From: Septoria linicola
Taxonomy: Eukaryota; Ascomycota; Dothideomycetes; Mycosphaerellales; Mycosphaerellaceae
NCBI GenBank assembly: GCA_024114885.1
Contig: CP099422.1
Coordinates: forward strand, 806,001-870,000
Direction: 5' to 3'
DNA length: 64,000 bases
Shown here: positions 1-11,234 of the stretch, one piece after another
Numbering within the stretch: position 1 is the first letter of the stretch
How the letters are laid out: each line of letters starts with the position of its first letter
Notes under the pieces: model-generated
The model's input: only the letters and a program-made list of their open reading frames with translations
What the model was told of the DNA's origin: nothing
Database searches by the model: none
Position numbers and translations under genes: made by a program

Positions 1-58
1 GGCACATATGCATTGCACAGGGTGCGCTGAATATGTCAGACTGCACTACTCAAGCGAC

Positions 59-1392
59 TCAGGGTTCATTGTCCTCGATGTGAATCTTCACAGAGCCCGA
101 GTTGCGATCAGCTGAGGCAGTCAACGCCTTGTCCGCTTCCTCCAGCTTAAAATGATGCGTCACGAGTGGCTGAAGATTGATGACTTTGTGTTGCAGTAAC
201 CTGATCGCTGCAGGCCACGAGTGATGATAGCGGTTGATGAACTTGAGGTCGATCTGGATGTTATGTCAGCAATGGAACGGCGCACCGCAAGATGGACAGA
301 CTTTACCTCTGCGAGAGAAATATGCATAAAAGGCAGATCATTCATGACCGGTTTCCCCACACCGATAACCATGACTTGACCAGCTGCTCTGGGCATATAG
401 CAAGCAGTCACCACACTCGATTGGACACCAGTACACTCGTACACCACCCTAGGCTGGTCAGCGCCGACTTCCTTCAGTGCGATCACGATAGCCTTTGCAG
501 TCTCCTCGGGCGGCTTCTTAGGGTCGATTTGGAACGGAATGCAGCCTGGAGCAAAGTCTGCTGCAATCCTCAGTCGACCCGCATCTAGATCTGTCACGAC
601 AATTGGACAAGCTCCCGAGGCCTTTGCGACTGCGAGCGCACACATTCCGATTGGCCCAGCGCCACATATCACTGTCGACTCACCAAGCCCTACTGGGCTC
701 CGCTCAAATCCGTGGAGCACAACGCTCAAAGGTTCCAAGAGCGCGCCGTCCGAGTACGAGAGGCTGTCCGGCATCCTGTGCAGAAATGCTGCAGGATGGA
801 CGTGCCATCTCCTGATCGAACCTGCATGAGGTGGTACGCCTGAAAATGCAACATCTGCGCAGAGATTATAGTTGCCCGACGAACATTGGAAGCAACTACC
901 ACAGGGCACTCCCGGCTCCACAGCTACGCGATCTCCAGGCTTGAGGTGCTTCACTTTCGAACCTGCCCATACCACATCACCTGCGCCCTCATGCCCGAGA
1001 CAGTGGTCGCTTTCGACTATCAGAGGGCCGATCCGACCAGTGTGCCAAAAGTGGACGTCAGAGCCGCAGATGCCATTGCAGCGCATGCGGACAACACAGT
1101 CTGTTGGACCGGGGTTAAGTGGTGGTGAAGATCCCATGAAGATTTCGCGCTTTTCATTCGTGAATAGTGCTGGGTTGGGTCCAGGAGGCGTGAAAGTTGT
1201 GGCTTCGTTGCCAGGTATCGTGCCGTTGGTGCCATTCGTTCCATGGATGCCATTCCCGTTAATGCCGTTTGCGGTGTTGTCGATGCCAGTGTATTCAGTT
1301 GCATTCTTGCCATTGACACCTTGTAAATCTTCTGCCGGTGCCCTGGCAGGCTGCTCGGCCATTGAAGGCTCGGTGGTGTCGCCACCTGGCAT
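59..1392 (-). CDS. L-arabinitol 4-dehydrogenase-like polyol dehydrogenase (zinc MDR)
   Basis: Cytosolic zinc-dependent, NAD-linked polyol dehydrogenase of the L-arabinitol/xylitol/sorbitol group, oxidising C5/C6 sugar alcohols in pentose catabolism. The catalytic-zinc region reads CGSDVHFW followed by GHEG. A four-Cys structural zinc loop (PCGSC..C....C) and the Rossmann motif GAGPIG follow. Two exons are proposed: 1392..307 and 253..59, with a 53-bp intron (254..306; gtaaag..ccag). Splicing replaces a nonsense tail with the expected IDLKFINRY continuation and ends at a stop at 59-61, giving 426 aa. Family members are usually about 360-385 aa. The extra length is an N-terminal extension of about 65 residues that includes an Asn/Gly-rich stretch at roughly 42-62. 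An unrecognised 5' intron or a downstream start could shorten it. The family call is strong; the exact substrate is inferred. Confidence 0.88.
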
Positions 1393-2789
1393 CTTTTTGC
1401 CTTCCAGAGCTTCAGTTCCTGCGTCAGGATCCTCGACAATTCACAGATACCCTTCTGATCAGCTGTATGTGTAGACTGCAGCAAGAAACAAGAGCTTTAG
1501 AAGTGTAGTGGAGGTGAAACACTCAATGCAGCACGTGGGCTGCGTAATCCGATAGACTTGCCTTCTTCAGCACGAAACACTTAGTCTTAAGCTCTGGAAC
1601 CCAGAACCACTTCCTGCTCTGGTCTTGCTTAGTGATTTGCCATTGGCGATGATGCTACCCAGCTGTTTTCTCCTCAGCTTGCTTCCGGCAGCGCGGCACA
1701 GGCTGTTCTTGCCGCGTGAACAAGACAGGTAAGCCGAAGCGCTGATGGCGATCTCGCTGCCACGCACGACGCCAGCATACCCATAGCACCTCGCCTCATT
1801 CAGGCTTGCAAGCAGGAAGCTGCAGATGACTCGAGATGTTGTGAAGTTTGAGCGGTCACTTTGCCATGATGTGAATGCTCAGTAGCCGAGCCGGACACGC
1901 GGCGTGGGTTGCGAACACATGCTGCTCGAGATACACATCCCAAGCAAAGAATGTACATTCGTAGTAATATGAATTGACAAGACAAGTAGAAGGAAGTCGA
2001 GGGGTGTTGAACTTATACATGATTCCAATAGCGGTGGTGAGAAAAGCACGAAAGGCTGAAGAAGGGCGATCTCTGCTTCGCGGCATCCGCGCTTGGGGCG
2101 AACATTTGGCCATCTCACAGCTCTGCCCTTCGTACGCGTCGAGTATGGAGCACGACGAACCATGATGATCTGTGGTGTTGAACCACAACTGTCGTACTTC
2201 GGAATGTTATTTCGAAGCTGGAGACGAGTGAGCTGAATCCTGGGTCGTCGCCATCTTGGCCAATGCCAAGCAACACCGCAGGCAATACGCTCGAGGACAA
2301 CGAGTTCTCTGTCTCACAACGACATTTGCGAACAATGTGAGCTTCATCGGAAGGCAGTTTCGAAGGCTGATTATTGTTTGACAATGCACATACGATGGAC
2401 TCTCGGATATGATTCAGCTCGAGCATTAGACTTCGACCACCAAGCTGACAGCCTGTCCTCCAAAGTATCAAAGTATGCAGCTCATCATGCTGCCCTAAAA
2501 CGGTAGTCCTTGTTGTCAGTCACCGCGACTGCTATCGTCAAGTCACAATCAGTGTTGCGAGTGTTTCTCGTGCGTAACATGCTCGTGAAGCAAATTTTGA
2601 CGGAACGCATCTCGTTCTGGCGTAACCACCGAACCGAGGTGCTATCAGAGCCTAGAAGCCTGGATTTACCGTGAAGTTCCATCCATATACAAACATCAGT
2701 GATCAGCTCTACGATCAAATCCCATCATTCTTTCTGACGATCTGTAATTGCGTCGTTGCGCTATCATTACCATCTTCAGCACAAGCACA
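1393..2789. other. Intergenic region, no supportable gene
   Basis: This is the divergent 5' region between the polyol dehydrogenase and the MDR reductase. It holds only short ORFs on both strands with no recognisable domain and no splice-joinable coding pattern. It probably carries both promoters and 5' UTRs. Confidence 0.6.
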
Positions 2790-3845
2790 ATGGCAGCACT
2801 TCCATCGACATACAAATCGGTCCACTTGGCGAACAGACCCAAAGACCACATCGAAGCCGACACGTTCACAATCAAGTCAAACCAAACACCCTCAGCATCT
2901 GGCTTGAAAGATGGCGAAGTCATCTTCCAGCCCAACTATCTCTCGCTCGACCCAGCAATGCGTGGCTGGCTCAACGACACAAGATCATACATCCCACCTG
3001 TAAAGATCGGCGCCGTGATGCGAGGTGTAGGCGTAGGCACCATCGTTGCCAGCAAATCATCCAAATTCCAGGTCGGCGAGACTGTGTACGGCGGCTCTGG
3101 TTGGAGTGAGCTTGCAGTCCTCAACGAGAAGGATGTCGAGAAGCTCGACTTGCCTCCAAATGGCAAGATGACTGACACACTTGGCGCTCTCGGTATGCCA
3201 GGATTGACCGCCTACTTCGGTATTCTCGACGTGGGCCGCGTCAAAGCTGGCGACTTTGTTGTCGTCTCCGGAGCCGCTGGTGCCACCGGGAGTGTAGTTG
3301 GGCAAATCGCGAAGCTGAAGGGAGCAAAGGTGCTCGGCATTGCAGGATCCGACGACAAGTGCAAGTGGCTTGTTGAGGAGCTCGGGTACGATGAGGCCCT
3401 CAACTACAAAGACAAGGAGTTTGCGAAGAAGTTCCGTACCGCGACCAAGCAATTGATTGACGTGTACTTCGATAACGTCGGAGGCGAAATTCTGGATCTT
3501 GCTTTGTCGAGAGCCAAGGCGCACTCGAGATTCGTGATGTGCGGCGGTATCTCGCAGTACAACACAAAGAACGCTCAAGGGCCGAAGAACTATCTCATGA
3601 TTGTCTCAATGAGGATCAGAATGGAAGGCTTCATTGTGTTCGACTACGAGAAGGAATACCCTCAAGCCAAGGCACAGCTAGCGAAATGGATGGACGAGGG
3701 CAAGATCAAGAGGCAAGAAACCATCATCAAGGGTGGTATCGAGAAGATGCCAGAAGCGTTGAAAGCGTTATATGAAGGAGTCAACACAGGCAAATTAATG
3801 GTGGAGGTAAAGGCCCCAACTGAAGCTGGCAGATCGAGGTTGTAG
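2790..3845 (+). CDS. NADP-dependent alkenal/enone reductase-like (PTGR/LTB4DH-type MDR)
   Basis: Zinc-independent medium-chain dehydrogenase/reductase of the prostaglandin reductase/leukotriene B4 dehydrogenase/alkenal double-bond reductase group. These enzymes use NADPH to reduce activated C=C bonds and often act in detoxification. The nucleotide-binding motif AAGATGSVVGQ lies near residues 160-170, and the C-terminal half carries FDYEKEYPQA and the dimer-type tail. There is no zinc-ligand Cys/His set. The start chosen is the ATG at 2790 (context cacaATGg), 14 codons downstream of the longest ORF start, because the family typically begins just before the substrate-domain beta strand. That gives 351 aa, usual for the family. 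Single exon. Its stop lies 92 bp from the convergent dioxygenase gene. Confidence 0.88.
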   Translation: MAALPSTYKSVHLANRPKDHIEADTFTIKSNQTPSASGLKDGEVIFQPNYLSLDPAMRGWLNDTRSYIPPVKIGAVMRGVGVGTIVASKSSKFQVGETVYGGSGWSELAVLNEKDVEKLDLPPNGKMTDTLGALGMPGLTAYFGILDVGRVKAGDFVVVSGAAGATGSVVGQIAKLKGAKVLGIAGSDDKCKWLVEELGYDEALNYKDKEFAKKFRTATKQLIDVYFDNVGGEILDLALSRAKAHSRFVMCGGISQYNTKNAQGPKNYLMIVSMRIRMEGFIVFDYEKEYPQAKAQLAKWMDEGKIKRQETIIKGGIEKMPEALKALYEGVNTGKLMVEVKAPTEAGRSRL

Positions 3846-3937
3846 ATATGTAGTCTACAAGCTTTGCGCAGTGCAAGTCATAATCCTGTCCTGCGGATGA
3901 ATACCACTCTACGCTCAAATCAAGATTATGATATGAC

Positions 3938-5052
3938 TTATACCGGCGGGCGAGCTGGCAAATGCCACCCACCATCAGGCGATGTCTCATTCGTCTCACC
4001 CTCCTTTGTGAGCGTGAAGTTGTAGCTTGGTTCGTACTGAGCGGAAGTGTTCACCACGACTATCACCCACGCAAACAGACCATCAGATAGGTCGTCTCCA
4101 AGATATATGTACTCGAGAACGGGATCAGGCGCGTCATTTGCCAGCTCCATCGCAAACAATGGATCTTGGTCATTGGGAGTGATTAAGATCCTGTTGGTGT
4201 TGTACGGCCATGTCGCCTCAACCGCGGTGATGAGATCCTGGTTCCAGAAGAACTGCCCAATATGTGCGTGATGTCCTCCGGAAAGGGTTCCATTCAGGTT
4301 GAGGGTGGCATTCAGCAATACAACCATATGCATGTGCGTAGCACGTTTGGGGTAGTGTCCGGGGAAGATCGACTTGAAGGTGACAACACCATCTTCATCG
4401 GTTTTCTGTACGCCACGGAGGAATGTCGTATCAATGTTGGCTGGATCATCTATCTCATCACTGCCCTGAGGACCGAGCACACCACTGTATACGGCTTCAG
4501 CATTGCAGCTCCTGTAAGACAATGTCAGTATTAGGAATCAGCACTTGTTGAGACTCTGTCCACTCACCACAAATCCCACCATGCCTCGCTGAGTGGCTCA
4601 CATGTTTCGACGTTGATGAACTGGGCTTCGAGCACGATCGGGATGCCTGGTACATCTTCACGAAGATTACTGCGAATGTGCTCGCCCTTGACCCAGTATG
4701 GCCCTTCGTCAGATTCTGGGCTGAGTATACACATAGCAAACTTTTCAAAGATAGCTTCCGGCTCGAATGGAAGTCCGTAGGATTGATTGAGATTATGTGA
4801 TCGTGTCGCTCCGCTTTGTGTATCGCGGTGACCGATTGCATGACGATAATTCTCGACCAGTGCAGCGCGGCGGGTGTTAGCTCTCGAATTATGCCCGCGC
4901 TTCTCGAGGTGTCCTTTGCAAGAAGCTATGCTTCTACGAATGTCGGAATGCGCTCCTCGCTTGAGTTCAAGATCGAAAGCCGACTCTTCATGTCCCAGAT
5001 GACCATAGACTGCAGCCAGGTAGCCAAGCAACACGATTTCTAGTAACCTCAT
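3938..5052 (-). CDS. Secreted intradiol ring-cleavage dioxygenase-like protein
   Basis: Extracellular Fe(III) dioxygenase-fold protein that opens catechol-type rings between the hydroxyls. Fungal secreted members are thought to act on lignin- or plant-phenol-derived catechols. Exon 1 is 5052..4568 and exon 2 is 4511..3938. The 56-bp intron (4512..4567) starts gtgagt and ends tacag; splicing gives WSCNAEAVYSG, a family hallmark, and a 352-aa product. Residues 1-17 form a signal peptide (LLEIVLLGYLAAVYG). Likely iron ligands are the Tyr in VYSG, the Tyr in FPGHY and both His in THMHM, so the catalytic set appears complete. The EGPYWV segment also fits the secreted family. Asn-glycosylation sequons cluster in the C-terminal half. 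Confidence 0.9.
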
Positions 5053-5610
5053 GATTACTTAGCCCTCAGAAAGACAGTAAAGATATCACTCGCGAGAGAG
5101 AAAGCTTCATAAGCACTTCCTATACCGGTTCTGCCGTCTGCTCACTCAAAAACGGTTGTAATATTGGACTTGTCAGGTACCACATACAGGCGGACTCCGC
5201 CATGTGTCCGTGCAGACCATGCTCAGGCCAGTACGTGGTGTTGTTCTTCTCGTGTTGTTGCAAGATTCCGCATTCTGCTCAGCAGTAATTATGGTTAGAC
5301 ATAGTGCCTGGTGCTAGCAGGTCCAATGTGGAGGCGGTCACTCCTAGCTGGACTGTCAGGTCTCCAAGAGAACACTGTGCTAGCTGTACACTGAGAGCGC
5401 GCGATCTGTCTTGTTGGAAGTTGGCAGACGAGCGAGCGGCACGGAGGTGAAAGTTGATGCAACGTCGAGCCTCGTGGCCACAACGTCGAGATTGTGGCGG
5501 ATTCTCTAGCACGACGCACAATTCAGTCCGGCGTCTGATTCGTGCCGAACGACAACAAAAGCCGCCATAACCAGAAACCATCCATCTAAAGTGCTCACTG
5601 TATACAAAAA
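5053..5610. other. Divergent promoter region
   Basis: Gene-free interval of 558 bp between the oppositely oriented dioxygenase and zinc-knuckle genes. It presumably holds both promoters. No clear element was recognised. Confidence 0.5.
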
Positions 5611-6534
5611 ATGTCAGATTCTGAAGGCGACTCGAGGACCGCAGCAGTGGGCAGGAAGCGCAACGCTGCAGGTGAATTCAAACCACTCCCGGAAGATCGA
5701 AGACTAAGCACATCAAGCAAAGAATCCGGCGAAGTTTCCAGCTCCTCAGAAAGTGACAATGACAACAACGACTCAGAAGACGAAGAGGACAGCGATAGCG
5801 ATAGCGACATAGAAGAAATCAGCGCCGATCAATGGTCCAAGCGACGCAAAACCGAAGCTTCAACCGAACAAGAAGACGGCGAAGTTTCCTCGGACTCAAG
5901 CAGCAACAGCGACTCAGACAATTCCGGCTCCGTTCTGGAACTCCCCCTACCAAAGGCCCTTCCCAAATCCAACACCAACACCCAAACCCTCATCTCAGAC
6001 CTCCCACTAAAAGACCGCGAAGCACAACTAAAATACTTCCCCCACACCACCCCCTCCGCCCCGGTCCACTGCCTCTCCTGCGGCATCCGCGGGCACATGG
6101 CATCTTCCTGCCCCGCACGAACATGCTCACACTGCTTCCAACGGGACCTCCACGCCTCAAATGCATGTCCCACATATCGTAAGTGCGGCTTATGTCGCGA
6201 ACGAGGGCATGATGCGAGGGTTTGTCGGAATCGGAGCGCGGTGAGGGGAGGGGTAGATGATGAGTGTGATGTTTGTGGGGGGAGGGGGCATGTGGAGGAG
6301 GAGTGTGTGATGTTGTGGAGGATCGAGGTTAGATTGAAGGAGGGGGATGGGGAGGGAAGAGGGAAGGGGAGGGAGTGGAATGCGAGGAGGCATGATCCTG
6401 GGGCGTTGAATTATGATGATGATGAGGATGAGGGATCTTCGTCGCCGCCGCCGCCTCCGCCGCCACTGGAGCGGAAGCGGGAGGAGAGAAGACCATGGCA
6501 GCTTATGGGGTTGTTCGATGATGGGAGGGATTGA
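5611..6534 (+). CDS. Air1/Air2-like zinc-knuckle protein
   Basis: Putative RNA-binding zinc-knuckle subunit of a TRAMP-type nuclear poly(A) polymerase complex, which tags aberrant RNA for the exosome. The 307-aa product begins with an acidic, Ser-rich N-terminus (about 1-110). Four CCHC modules follow: CLSCGIRGHMASSC, a looser CSHC..H....C, CGLCRERGHDARVC and CDVCGGRGHVEEEC. The last is followed by LWR, the position where Air proteins carry the IWR motif used to contact Trf4/5. The C-terminus is Pro-rich and basic. Single exon. Third-position composition switches abruptly from C-rich to G-rich at about 6180. Another zinc-knuckle protein such as a splicing factor is possible, but the tandem arrangement and LWR favour Air. 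Confidence 0.75.
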   Translation: MSDSEGDSRTAAVGRKRNAAGEFKPLPEDRRLSTSSKESGEVSSSSESDNDNNDSEDEEDSDSDSDIEEISADQWSKRRKTEASTEQEDGEVSSDSSSNSDSDNSGSVLELPLPKALPKSNTNTQTLISDLPLKDREAQLKYFPHTTPSAPVHCLSCGIRGHMASSCPARTCSHCFQRDLHASNACPTYRKCGLCRERGHDARVCRNRSAVRGGVDDECDVCGGRGHVEEECVMLWRIEVRLKEGDGEGRGKGREWNARRHDPGALNYDDDEDEGSSSPPPPPPPLERKREERRPWQLMGLFDDGRD

Positions 6535-7225
6535 GAGTGCTGTTTGAATCTCGAAGTGCCAATCACTGGAGAACACTCATGGCTGCTTGTGAAGACCTTG
6601 GCAAACATCGGCGACCATGCGAAGAGGAACAAAAAGAAGCGTGCCACGCCTCGGGGCCTTGTCACCACGCTCTGTGTGTCTCCCACTCAGCCTTGATGGA
6701 AGCATGGACCCAAGCTTGTACGACTACCTCGCACAGAGTCTGTTGGCTCCGCGCGACTGTAAATTTATGCTGAAGAGAGGTGTATTGACAGTCCAAGGAA
6801 TGGAGAGCACTGCCGCGAGATGCTAGGGAGAGCCCGCGGTAGTTGTGGTGTCTGGCCGCAAGAGAGGCTTTGTACATCAGCAGGAGGTCAAGTTGGACGA
6901 CATGATGGAGAGGAGGCGAAATTTCAATGTAAAACACGAATGCAACAAGTAAGCGAGCACATCGCAGTCAGTATCTGAAAGCGTGTCGCTTCAAGTAGCC
7001 TGCAATCGAATACCTTTGAAGCACATGTGTTGATTCATCTTATTTTCAATCTTGTGTAGACAAACGTGCATGAACAATCATATCGATGCAAAAAAGCTCA
7101 AGGAAATATGCCCATATCTCAAGCCACCACTTCCCATGTGGAGCGAGATCTCACGCTAAACCGCAGCAAGCACACCAGCTTGATCATAGATCCGAGTCTA
7201 GAGAACCAAGCCAAGCTGTCTCTTC
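6535..7225. other. Intergenic region, no supportable gene
   Basis: Convergent 3' flanks of the zinc-knuckle gene and the putative regulator gene. Only short overlapping ORFs are present, and no structure was recognised. Confidence 0.55.
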
Positions 7226-9986
7226 TTAGACCATCGTCACGAACCTCAGCGGGGAGTAAGCAAAAGGGTACATCAGCCCCTTCGACCACGCCTCGTTCGC
7301 TGTAGATGCGCCTGCAAATTCTTCCCCGCCCTTCTTCTGCGTTGAGAAGTCCATCCTCTTGCTCAGAACGTCCACAAGCCACGCACTGTTCTTCTCAGTA
7401 CACTGCACTGATTCTTCCTTCTCAGGTGAGAAGAGAGAGTACCAGGCTGCATAGCAAGTGGCAATGCCCGGCAGAGTGCCAGCGAAGAGCATAACACCAA
7501 AGACCAGCACTGCTGCCAATATAGAAGCAGAAGTGGCAGAAGGTCTGCCATGGTGATCCCTGAATCTAACGTGATCAAGCAGTCTGTCCTGCTGTGGAGT
7601 CTTGTCTGCTCTGCCATGCACGTCGCCGTGGTACGTGAACGCGGACTGAGCAGCCATAGAAGCGTCGATGGCTCTCGCGTCCTTGATTGCGTGCGTACCG
7701 ACGATCGAGACAGGTGTAAGAGCGATGGCTGGAGTTCGACCAGATCCGTTCGCGGCTGCATGTGCATCTCTCGGTTGAAGCCGCTGGTACGCACCGCCGT
7801 TGGCTTGAGCTGAAAGTTGCACGTCTTGGTAATTGACAGCATTGGTTGTATGCTGGTGATTCTGGTTCGTGCCGGGCTTGCGGGGAATGCGACGGCGCAT
7901 CATGTACAGCTCTGTTGATATGCTGCTGAGAGGCGCCACGCCTTGACCAAGTGTCCTCGTAGGTAGCCTATATGCTTGCGTAGAATTGCTGGTGGTGCGT
8001 TTGTGATTCGCGATACCATCTTCCTGAGCAGTAGGAGCAGCTTTCTGCTGCTGGGCTGAAGCATTTCTTGACGTCGGATCGGAGGTGAGGAGTATTTGCT
8101 GTGGGTTGGGATTTTTCCCAATTGACGACAGCTGTGGTTGTGGCCTTCCTTGTGGTAGAGCCGCGGTTCCGATTCGGAGTCCGCCTGAATGAGACACGGA
8201 GGTAGATGTCTGCAATCTGAGCTCTGGCTTGCCAGTACTGGACGAAGTCCGCACTGACTCGCCTTGTGGTTGTACGGCAGTCGCACTTCTGCTTGACGAC
8301 TCCCGTAACGCACTGTTGGACAGGCCGGGCGTACTTGAGTGTGGTCGCGTGTGCTCGGCGGACTGATGCGTTTGCACTCTACCGTCTGGTACGTCGAGTT
8401 CTTGCTCAGTCGTTCGCCTCAATGCATTGTCCACGCCACTCCTCGAGACCAGCTGTTGGCTTGAAGGTGAACTAGCGCTGACCTTGGCAGGTTCTGCAGA
8501 TGGTAGTACGGCATTGGTTTTCCCGACCAACTGTAAGGTGGTCTGAGATCGTGTCGGCTTCAGACGTGGTTCTCTGAGCGCGCCATTAGCTTCTGACGGG
8601 CCGAATATTTCACCACACCCAGCGTTGTGCACGTGGGCAGTGTGCGTCGATTGTGGAGCCTCTTGTTGGCCAGTGCGCAAGTGTTCCCACAGCATGCCGT
8701 TTCCATTCCTATTGTGATTTCCATCTTGTCGTTCACCTTCTTGTAGCGAACCTGATCCTCCATGGCTTATTCCAAGTAAGGTGTTGGTTCGGGTTTCAGC
8801 CTCGGTAGAGACCCGCATGCCCGATCGGCGTGACTGTTGTTGTGTGCCCGATTCTGTAGAGCTGGTACGACTCTGAAGCTCGTGATTCTCGTCTACACCG
8901 AGGATCGGTGCATGTCCCGTACCGCCAGGAACGTGCTGCGCTGGTATTTGTGGCAGTGCCTCATCGAGGCTGTGATTTATGCTGCCACTAGACCTGCTCT
9001 GTTGTGGTGGGGATAGATTTGGCGTAAAGTAATCTTGTGGCTGGAAGTTTACTCCTGGTTGATCGAAGTACATGAGATCGTCCACGGTGAATTCAGGGAA
9101 GGAGTCCTCGAACATCGGGAAGTCGTCAAAGGTCTGAAAAGAGCCCATGTCCAGACCAGCAGCGAAGTCAAGATTATCAGCCATGAGAGGCTGGACGGAA
9201 GCAGAATCCTGTGAATTCGCAATCTGCTTGTCTGCCTTACCAGTCCTATGCGACACTGGTTTGACGGACTTCGCGCCGGACTTGGATCTAGGAACCACTT
9301 CCATTTGGGCTTGGTTGTGAGCTAGAATGAACAGTTAGCGACGGCTCCCGCATGGTTCATGCATGGCAGAGCAAGATGTTGAGCGACTTACGGCACTTTC
9401 TCTTCCTCTTGGCGCACTTGTCGCATGCCTTTACGATTCGGCGCTTGCGGTACTCTACCTTCTCAGCCTCAGTCATCTTTCGCCGCACTCTTTGCTTTGG
9501 CTGTGCTTCAGCAGACAGACTGAACACTCCAGTCATTTGATCCAGCGATGGAGGGCTAGCCTGGCCTGAAGTAGCTGTGGAGGCCTGGCGGGCAAGCTGT
9601 GGAGCCTGTGCCTGCGGAGAGTTTGCGAAAGAAGTTGGAGTTGGAAGATCCAGTAGATCTGGGCTGCTGAACACAGATGCCGATCCAGAAGAAGACATGG
9701 ATGGCCAGGTCTGTGCAGTAGTGTCCATGGTCATGGCTGGAGATGCCTGAAGCTGTTCCTCTTGGCGCTCATCAAGCAGGAATTGAATGATAGCATCGCG
9801 CATCCGCTCGGAGTGTGTCTTCAAATGAGGGAAAGCTATTCGGAGAGCGTCGAAGAGCTCATCAGAGCCCTTTGGAGGGAAGAAGAGTAGAGGTGAAGTT
9901 GGGTCGAAAGGCTCGCCTGGCTGGAGGTCGCGGTAGACAACATAGGCCGGGGTAGCTTCGAAGACGTGGTCTGTGGGCAGCGCCAT
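7226..9986 (-). CDS. Putative regulator with half a zinc cluster and a C-terminal membrane segment
   Basis: Exon 1 is 9986..9392 and exon 2 is 9321..7226, separated by a 70-bp intron (9322..9391; gtaagt..ctag), giving 896 aa. At about residues 186-201, immediately after a basic KRRIVKA stretch, the protein reads CDKCAKRKRKC followed by PHNQ. This is the first half (C-x2-C-x6-C) of a Zn2Cys6 DNA-binding cluster, with no second Cys triad nearby. The N-terminal ~75 residues form a compact hydrophobic/charged module. Residues ~205-780 are Gln/Ser/Thr-rich and probably disordered. A hydrophobic stretch near residues 799-830 (ILAAVLVFGVMLFAG...) could span a membrane, and about 65 residues follow it. 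A transcription factor is plausible. Membrane tethering is inference. I do not recognise a named orthologue. Confidence 0.7.
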
Positions 9987-11234
9987 GAGAAAGAAGTCTT
10001 CCGGTACAACGTGAGTGTTCTGGTTCTGAATTTTGGATTTTTGGTTGTAGCAGTGCTGGTTTTGCTGCTGACTTGTGGTATGCCGACGGGCTGGCGAGGG
10101 TCGCGATTAGGCGGAGTTCAGCTGCAAGCCGCCTCGACGTCCTCGGGTTGTCGTCGTGGGAGACGTGGTTGAGCGTATACTCTCACCTTGAAGGGTTGGA
10201 TAAGGAATCTAAACCTCAGGACGAGGAATCTCTCATTGAAGAATCAGTAATACGACCCGGTCATGCAAGTATCGCTTCAGCCTCCGTGAATAGTCGGCGG
10301 GACCGTATGCTTCTGCATTTGGTCACCGCAGTAGGCTGTGATTGGTTACAACGTACGCCAGGATCAAAGTAAGCGGATGACTCGAACAGGCTGTGCAGCA
10401 CAAGTGCTCTCTTACAAGCCTCGAGCTTTACCGAGCCCGTCAATGGCACTGTGGCAGCAGATGCTGAGCTCTGAGAGTACAGCAAGGAGGGAGTGATTCT
10501 TGTCTTCTCGAAAGTCATCGTGGCCGAACAATCAGTTTGCGAGCTGGCGAATAGAGGAGGACAATGTCCGGGAGTGCCGTTGAGCTTGGCCCACCGAACT
10601 CCGTGCCCACATCTTCAGCTTTCAGCTTCCTCACTGCTGTCAGAGTCGCTGGACGGTACGAGCATGAGCATGCTGACAGCAGCTGGCCCAATGCGCCATG
10701 ACGACGAAACCGGTGAGAGCCCAAATTGAGTCACATTTGTTGCACGTGGCGCAGTCTGCATCTCGCGCCGTGGTCGCGTCAGGTCGCGTGTTGGAGCACT
10801 CGACGACTGCTGCTGTGTGTCGACCACTTTTTGGCAAGAAAGCTCGAGCATGATGTTCTTCCCAGGCCATCCAGGATGTCCAACAAAGCGCTGCTGTAAG
10901 CGCCTGTTTCATGAGTTTGGCGTCAGCGGACTTCTGTCTAGGCGCCCTGCAGCAGTGGAGCTGGCCAATCAAAGCTGTAAAGAGCTGTAGCACTGCAGCT
11001 GTTCATGGGCCTCGAGTATGCGGCCAAGATCACCTTTGCATGCTCAGCTAATCGATAGGGTTGTTGTACTATGCCGTGCCATTTGCGCTTCCTTTGCTCT
11101 TCCTTCATCATTCATCCCCCTAGTCCGCATACCACGATATTGCAGATATAAGCTACCTCAAGACAGCACCACGAACTAGCAGTACAGAAGGAAAGAGCCA
11201 CTCTAACAGATTTGGCGTTGAGGCAAGAGCAACG
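9987..11234. other. Divergent intergenic region
   Basis: 1.25 kb between the half-cluster regulator (minus) and the AIM24 gene (plus). Only short ORFs lacking domains are seen, and the interval presumably contains two promoters. Nothing else was recognised. Confidence 0.55.

Noticed and set aside
872..1474. 200-aa plus-strand ORF over the polyol dehydrogenase
   Set aside because: Antisense to conserved zinc-binding coding; no recognisable product.
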